The notes under the pieces are model-generated. The model worked only from the letters and a program-made list of their open reading frames with translations. It did no database searches and was not told where the DNA came from. A DNA stretch of 64,000 bases from Beroe forskalii (Eukaryota > Ctenophora > Nuda > Beroida > Beroidae): contig WFMF01000041.1 of NCBI GenBank assembly GCA_011033025.1, positions 82,706-146,705 on the forward strand, read 5' to 3'. The position numbers were made by a program, and so were the translations under genes. Positions 57,815 to 64,000 of the stretch are shown piece by piece (position 1 is the stretch's first letter; each line of letters starts with the position of its first letter).

Positions 57815-58114
57815 GTTTGCCACATAGCAATGCTTATGGGTTTGTTTGTCTAAGTGTTACGGTCTACGGAATTCCTTTTCGCTTTCGCTTTCGTTTTCAC
57901 TCTAATCTACACTCACTCACTACACAGAGGCACACACTGAGACACAAATGCTGTGAACTTTTCGATCACATTAGTATATAGATTGTGTACACACTACACC
58001 GAAACCTTACCGTATAGCTGAGGTGGATATATTATGCTCTTATTGTCTTGTGTGGCTATTATTCACTTCATATTACAATACACGTAAATATGTATGCCGC
58101 TGCGATGGTTTGTT

Positions 58115-58280
58115 GCTTCATTTGTTTGTCCGTTCGTTTATTCGTTTGTTTGTCCAGTTGTTTATTCGTTCATTTGTTTGTCTGTTCGTTTATTCGTTCA
58201 CTTGTTTGTTTTTCTGCAGTTCCTCAAGTAATATAAAGCGTTTTATCATTGTACTCACACACACACGCACACACACACAT
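58115..58280. repeat. Degenerate TTTGTTTGTCCGTTCG repeat and CA microsatellite
   Basis: 58115-58215 is a 4-base-register repeat of GTTTGTTTGTCC / GTTTATTCGTTC. 58252-58280 is mainly (AC)n with one G interruption. Confidence 0.85.
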
Positions 58281-58523
58281 ATACACACATATTCCAACAT
58301 ATTCTGAGTGAAGAGCACCTCCACTCTCTCCTATAGCAGCAATACAGCAGCACCGCGCTGAGCTGGGCTGATGACGTCATCACTACACCTTAACATGGTG
58401 TGTTAGTGACGTCACCCCGCCCTCTCCCAGCTCAGGGGGGCAGCAGGTGGTTCACTGACTGATATACCGGACTAACGACTCTTTACACTTCGCTATTCAT
58501 CTCCACATATATTACTCCCGGTA

Positions 58524-60394
58524 TATGACTTCTGAGGGCATTGAGCAGGGACTTCTGAGGGTAGCAGGGACTTCTGAGGGTATTGAGCAGGGACTTCTGG
58601 GGGTATAGAGCAGGGACTTCTGAGGGTATAGAGCAGGGACTTCTGAGGGTATAGAGCAGGGACTTCTGAGGGTATAGAGCAGGGACTTCTGAGGGTATTG
58701 AGCAGGGACTTCTGAGGGTATAGAGCAGGGACTTCTGAGGGTATAGAGCAGGGACTTCTGAGGGTATAGAGCAGGGACTTCTGAGGGTATAGAGCAGGGA
58801 CTTCTGAGGGCAGCAGGGACTTCTGAGGGCAGCAGGGACTTCTGAGGGTATTGAGCAGGGACTTCTGAGGGTATAGAGCAGGGACTTCTGAGGGTATAGA
58901 GCAGGGACTTCTGAGGGTATAGAGCAGGGACTTCTGAGGGTATAGAGCAGGGACTTCTGAGGGTATAGAGCAGGGACTTCTGAGGGTATAGAGCAGGGAC
59001 TTCTGAGGGTATAGAACAGGGACTTCTGGGGGTATAGAGCAGGGACTTCTGAGGGTATAGAGCAGGGACTTCTGAGGGTATAGAGCAGGGACTTCTGAGG
59101 GTATAGAGCAGGGACTTCTGAGGGTATAGAGCAGGGACTTCTGAGGGTATAGAGCAGGGACTTCTGAGGGTATAGAGCAGGGACTTCTGAGGGTATAGAG
59201 CAGGGACTTCTGAGGGTATAGAGCAGGGACTTCTGAGGGTATAGAGCAGGGACTTCTGAGGGTATAGAGCAGGGACTTCTGAGGGTATAGAGCAGGGACT
59301 TCTGAGGGTATAGAGCAGGGACTTCTGAGGGTATAGAGCAGGGACTTCTAGAGAGGGTATAGAGCAGGGACTTCTGAGGGCATAGAGCAGGGACTTCTGA
59401 GGGTATGAGCAGGGACTTCTGAGGGGTATGAGCAGGGACTTCTGAGGGTATAGAGCAGGGACTTCTGAGGGTATAGAGTAGGGACTTCTGAGGGTATAGA
59501 GCAGGGACTTCTGAGGGTATAGAGTAGGGACTTCTGAGGGTATAGAGCAGGGACTTCTGAGGGTATAGAGTAGGGACTTCTGATAGCAGGGACTTCTGAG
59601 GGTATAGAGCAGGGACTTCTGGGGGTATAGAGCAGGGACTTCTGAGGGTATAGAGCAGGGACTTCTGAGGGTATAGAGCAGGGACTTCTGAGGGCAGCAG
59701 GGACTTCTGAGGGTATAGAGCAGGGACTTCTGGGGGTATAGAGCAGGGACTTCTGAGGGTATAGAGCAGGGACTTCTGAGGGTATAGAGCAGGGACTTCT
59801 GAGGGTATAGAGCAGGGACTTCTGAGGGTATAGAGCAGGGACTTCTGAGGGTATAGAGCAGGGACTTCTGAGGGTATAGAGCAGGGACTTCTGAGGGTAT
59901 AGAGCAGGGACTTCTGAGGGTATAGAGCAGGGACTTCTGAGGGTATAGAGCAGGGACTTCTGAGGGTATAGAGCAGGGACTTCTGAGGGTATAGAGCAGG
60001 GACTTCTGAGGGTATAGAGCAGGGACTTCTGAGGGTATAGAGTAGGGACTTCTGAGGGTATAGAGCAGGGACTTCTGAGGGTATAGAGTAGGGACTTCTG
60101 AGGGTATAGAGCAGGGACTTCTGAGGGTATAGAGCAGGGACTTCTGATGGCAGGGACTTCTGAGGGTATAGAGCAGGGACTTCTGAGGGTATAGAGCAGG
60201 GACTTCTGAGGGTATAGAGCAGGGACTTCTGAAGGTATAGAGCAGGGACTTCTGAGGGTATTGAGCAGGGACTTCTGAGGGTATTGAGCAGGGACTTCTG
60301 AGGGTATTGAGCAGGGACTTCTGAGGTTATAGAGCAGGGACTTCTGAGGGTATAGAGCAGGGACTTCTGAGGGCAGCAGGGACTTCTGAGGGTA
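58524..60394. repeat. 23-bp minisatellite, main block (~80 copies)
   Basis: The unit contains GAGCAGGGACTTCTGAGGGT. Variants are TTGAGC for TAGAGC, GGGGGT, and a shorter GGGCAGCAGGG unit seen singly or paired (58810, 59696, 60374). The consensus has no stop on the minus strand in any frame. That yields a 646-codon Ser/Leu/Pro frame which I regard as artefact. The same unit reappears at 63766. Confidence 0.97.
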
Positions 60395-62344
60395 AGGACT
60401 TCATCCAATGCTCCTTCCTTCACACGCTCTTCGAGGGCGCCATCTATTGCTATTTCAGTTGCTTTATTGGGGTTGTTTTTAATCCAAGTATGTTTATCAT
60501 GGATGCACTTGACATGGCGCCACTCTTACTAGCTTACTAGGATTTGGGCCATGTCAAGCGTCACTCCTGGCCTACTAGGATTGGCGCCATGTCTCCTACT
60601 CTATTATTGATATTCTGTTGAATTATAGATATGGTTCAAGTCGGACCATTCTCCAATAGCAGGAGGTAATGAACCCCCTTACAATGCACTTTGCGCGAGT
60701 ATGATAAAGTGATGAGTTGACATTGACTTTGCACTCCTCCGGGATTCTCTGTATTTCTCAGGCTCAATCTGCTCTTGCAGGGCCTCAGTTGACTCTTCTT
60801 CTTACTATTCACGCTATGTATGTAGATGTCCTTCGTTGCTTCCCGGTATTATCTTTAAGTCTTTACTAGAGATTTGTGCGAATTTCCTCACTACTATGAT
60901 TAAATCTATTTCCTTTTTATTCGTGAAAAGTGCTTCCGTGATAAAAAAAAAAATTTCTGCACTATCATTGATTGATTGAAAACCCCTGAGGGACACCACT
61001 AAGGGCTTAGAAACTTGATTACAATTAATGTCTTAACAATGTCTTAATTAATAGTAAATGGAAGAGGCAAAGGTAACCGCTGATGATTCACAGTTTAGTC
61101 TCCTCGCTGATCATCGTATTAATCGATATTCATTATTCGAATATTGTGTTTAGATATTCACTATTTAGTGTCTAATTTATGTTTGCCATGTATCTATAAG
61201 CCTTTATAGATAAGACTTTAAATTAGATAATGGACGAGGCGTGCAAACTGCTGAGTTCCCTATAGAAGGTATACGATCACAGCTGAGATCATGGAACTGC
61301 ATTATATCCTGACCAGTGAGAACTGACTTTACTCTTACCAAACTATAGTACTTCCTTGTTTTTCCTTCCCCTAGAGTTTGGAGACCCTCGTCTGAAATCA
61401 ATGCCTTTATGGACTTATAGATTTTAGAACTGGTTCTTCTGCACTGTGACTTGGTGGTATACCGCGACATAAACGGTTGCTAAACCGAGCCCGGGAGAGG
61501 TATAGAGATTGTACAGTTCATATTGTATGTGTATAATTATTGATTGTTTTGAGCGTCTAGAAACAACAATAACATTCATTCTGGTGCACTTGACCAGTCT
61601 AGATGGAACTTTATTATATAATAAGCACATTACTGTGAATATAATATCTAAATATCTGCTAAGATATTTCGTCCCTCCTTCGACACACACTTCCAGGGGG
61701 AGCATTAACTCCCTTGTTTTGCAGCAGCTAACCCTTCAAATCATCGCTATGATTTGACAAGGGAAACTACCCACAATTTCATTGTTAAATTGTTTCAAAG
61801 TTTCAACTTCTTGTTGACCAAAGTTAACAAAATAATGAAATATGTGTTTTTGAAGAAAATGCAACTGTTTTAAATTTCTTGCATTAAATATTAGAATATT
61901 ATGTCACTGTCAATTGCCAGGTTCCACAACACTTTAATGAGACACACGAGCTCATTGTTAAAATAGCAAAGTACTTTCAGAACATCTTCAGTGCTACAAT
62001 CATATTTGAGGCCCCCATTACCTCAGTTAGTTAATTCAATATGTGTTGTGTTGTACGTTTAAAATATGAGAACATCAATCTATTACATAATGAATTATAA
62101 ATTCCTCAAATTTGATATCATTTTGGAAATCCTGAAGAAGTTGTAGTATTTCCCATGTTGTGATATCGTTATGAAACAATCTAACCCCGTTTATTTTCAC
62201 TAGGTTAAAGGTTTATGTTGTGATGTGGCATATGACGGAGAAATGGTGAGTTGATCTGTTACCATTGAATCAAGACCATCAGACCATCCAAATCGAAGCT
62301 TCACTCATTAGAACAGCAAAACCGAAATTTGGATACCTTATCGG
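60395..62344. other. Unique sequence between two blocks of the 23-bp array
   Basis: A ~45-base imperfect duplication carries GGCGCCATGTC near 60515 and 60590. A fragment of the SINE-like family lies at 61068-61215. The minus-strand frame 61204-61470 (88 codons) has no recognised motif. Nothing else recognised. Confidence 0.5.
61068..61215 (+). mobile_element. SINE-like repeat, truncated copy 3
   Basis: GTAACCGCTGATGATTCACA matches the 3' half of the repeats at 18253 and 32078, and TATAGATAAGACTTTAAATT matches their 3' end. The middle is diverged, and the pol III boxes are missing. Confidence 0.55.
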
Positions 62345-63765
62345 CCCTTATAAACCGATTTTTAAATCCGCCTCAAGACCGGTGAATTAGGACCGGTTAG
62401 GTAAAAGGCTGATTTGTAAGGTTAGGACCGGTAACGGCTGATTTGTAAGGTTAGGACCGGTAACGGCTGATTTGTAAGGTTAGGACCGGTAACGGCTGAT
62501 TTGTAAGGTTAGGACCGCAACGGCTGATTTGTAAGGTTAGGACCGGTAACGGCTGATTTGTAAAGGTTAGGACCGGTAACGGCTGATTTGTAAGGTTAGG
62601 ACCGGTAACGGCTGATTTGTAAGGTTAGGACCGGTAACGGCTGATTTGTAAGGTTAGGACCGGTAACGGCTGATTTGTAGGTTAGGACCGGTAACGGCTG
62701 ATTTGTAAGGTTAGGACCGGTAACTGCTGATTTTGTAAGGTTAGGACCGGTAACGGCTGATTTGTAAGGTTAGGACCGGTAACGGCTGATTTGTAAGGTT
62801 AGGACCGGTAACGGCTGATTTGTAAGGTTAGGACCGTAACGGCTGATTTGTAAGGTTAGGACCGGTAACGGCTGACGAAGGCGGAACCGCAACGCTGAGT
62901 CGGTAACGGCGATTTGTGTTAGACCGGTAACGGCTGATAAGGCGTTAGGGACCGGCAACGGCTGATTTGTAAGCGTTGTAACCGGTAACGCCGATTTGTA
63001 AGGTTAGACCGGTAACGGCTGATTTGTAAGGTTAGACCGGCAACGGCTGATTTGTAAGGTTAGGACCGGTAACGGCTGATTTAAGGTTAGGACCGGTAAC
63101 GGCTGATTTGTGGGGTTGTGACCGGTAACGGCTGATTTGTAAGGTTAGGACGGTAACGGCTGATTTGTGTTAGACCGGTAACGGCTGATTTGTAAGGTTA
63201 GACCGGCAACGGCTGATTTGTAAGGTTAGAATCGGCAACGGCTGATTTGTGGTTAGGACCGGTAACGGCTGATTTGTAAGGTTAGACCGGTAACGGCTGA
63301 TTTGTAAGGTTAGACCGGTAACGGCTGATTTGTAAGGTTAGACCGGTAACGGCTGATTTGTAAGGTTAGAACCGCAACGGCTGATTTGTAAGGTTAGAAC
63401 CGGTAACGGCTGATTTGTAAGGTTAGTGAATAACGGCTGATTTGTAAGGTTTGGACCGGTAACCGCCGATTTGTAAGGTTAGACCGGTAACGGCTGATTT
63501 GTAAGATTAGGACCGGTAACGGCTGATTTGTGCGTTAGGACCGGTAACGGCTGATTTGTAAGGTTAGACCGGTAACGGCTGATTTGTAAGGTTAGACCGG
63601 CAACGGCTGATTTGTAAGGTTAGACCGGTAACGGCTGATTTGTAAGGTTAGGACCGGTAACGGCTGATTTGTAAGGTTAGGACCGGTAACGGCTGATTTG
63701 TAAGGTTAGAATCAACGGCTGATTTGTAAGGTTAGGACCGGTAACGGCTGATTTGTAAGGTTAGG
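62345..63765. repeat. 29-bp minisatellite (~47 copies), seeded by a mariner-like TIR
   Basis: The unit contains GGACCGGTAACGGCTGATTT and GTAAGGTTA. The array is preceded by CCTTATCGGCCCTTATAAAC (62336-62360), which closely matches the left end of the MITE at 31339, and passes through intermediate forms (ACCGGTGAATTAGGACCGG) into the regular unit. Many units between 62870 and 63450 lack one to six bases or are scrambled. Confidence 0.94.
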
Positions 63766-64000
63766 CAGGGACTTCTGAGGGTATAGAGCAGGGACTTCTG
63801 AGGGTATAGAGCAGGGACTTCTGAGGGTATAGAGCAGGGACTTCTGAGGGTATAGAGCAGGGTATAGAGGGACTGAGGGTTTCCTGAGGGTATAGAGCAG
63901 GGACTTCTGAGGGTATAGAGCAGGGACTTCTGAGGGTATAGAGCAGGGACTTCTGAGGGTATAGAGCAGGGACTTCTGAGGGTATAGAGCAGGGACTTCT
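63766..64000. repeat. 23-bp minisatellite, second block, runs off the window
   Basis: Same unit and orientation as 58524-60394. It starts directly against the last 29-bp unit (TTAGG|CAGGGACTTCTG). One stretch (63858-63890) is scrambled. Confidence 0.96.

Larger units (their letters stand above)
55946..58523. other. Mostly unique sequence, no gene recognised
   Basis: Contains a ~54-bp duplication (56371-56482), a perfect hairpin (57778-57814), a TTTGTTTGTCCGTTCG-type degenerate microsatellite (58115-58215), a (CA)n run (58252-58280) and TGACGTCA sites near 58370 and 58408. No motif-bearing open frame. Confidence 0.5.

Noticed and set aside
58483-60423. 646-codon minus-strand open frame (Ser/Leu/Pro repeats)
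   Set aside because: The 23-bp unit has no stop on the minus strand. Indels of one unit type simply switch among equally open frames. No domain outside the repeat.
61204-61470. 88-codon minus-strand frame
   Set aside because: Starts inside a SINE-like fragment, and no motif or splice evidence was seen.

Overview
The window is animal nuclear DNA, most likely from a marine invertebrate. The evidence is a metazoan-type APE non-LTR retrotransposon (LINE), tRNA-derived SINE-like repeats, hAT-like and mariner-like non-autonomous DNA elements, and an extreme load of minisatellites. I found no bacterial, viral or organellar gene and no host protein-coding gene that I recognise. Species cannot be decided from the sequence alone.

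Layout. 1-3.7 kb: AT-rich flank with a 15-bp minisatellite. 3.77-6.85 kb: a 3.1-kb foldback DNA element with ~227-bp terminal inverted repeats, a 9-bp target duplication and its own minisatellite. 7.5-9.27 kb and 16.86-17.14 kb: two parts of one 39-bp minisatellite, split in register by a 7.6-kb LINE on the minus strand. 17.3-19 kb: a hairpin cluster and two SINE-like repeats. 19.4-23.3 kb: a head-to-tail dimer of a ~1.9-kb foldback element. 23-30 kb: mostly unique, with a few small inverted or tandem repeats. 30.2-33.7 kb: a 3.5-kb structure with ~630-bp inverted arms; its loop holds a mariner-like MITE, a SINE-like repeat and a hAT-like MITE. 34.8-36 kb: 23-bp array. 38.7-40 kb: polypyrimidine tract with four exon-like cassettes. 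41.4-42.8 kb: 45-bp array. 43.1-44.3 kb: hAT-like element. 47.3-49.7 kb: 15-16-bp array. 54.2-56 kb: 35-, 21- and 39-bp arrays. 58.5-64 kb: a 23-bp array, a gap, a 29-bp array, then the 23-bp array again. Tandem arrays and the pyrimidine tract fill roughly 14-15 kb, over a fifth of the window.

The LINE is the only clear protein-coding unit. ORF1 is intact. It joins an AlkB-like 2-oxoglutarate/Fe(II) dioxygenase, with every catalytic residue of that fold, to an SGNH (GDSL) hydrolase. ORF2 encodes an endonuclease and a reverse transcriptase but carries one stop and several frameshifts, so this copy cannot move by itself. An RNA-repair-type demethylase in a retrotransposon ORF1 is the most interesting observation here. 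Most of the long open frames elsewhere are by-products of minisatellite units whose length is a multiple of three or that lack stop codons.
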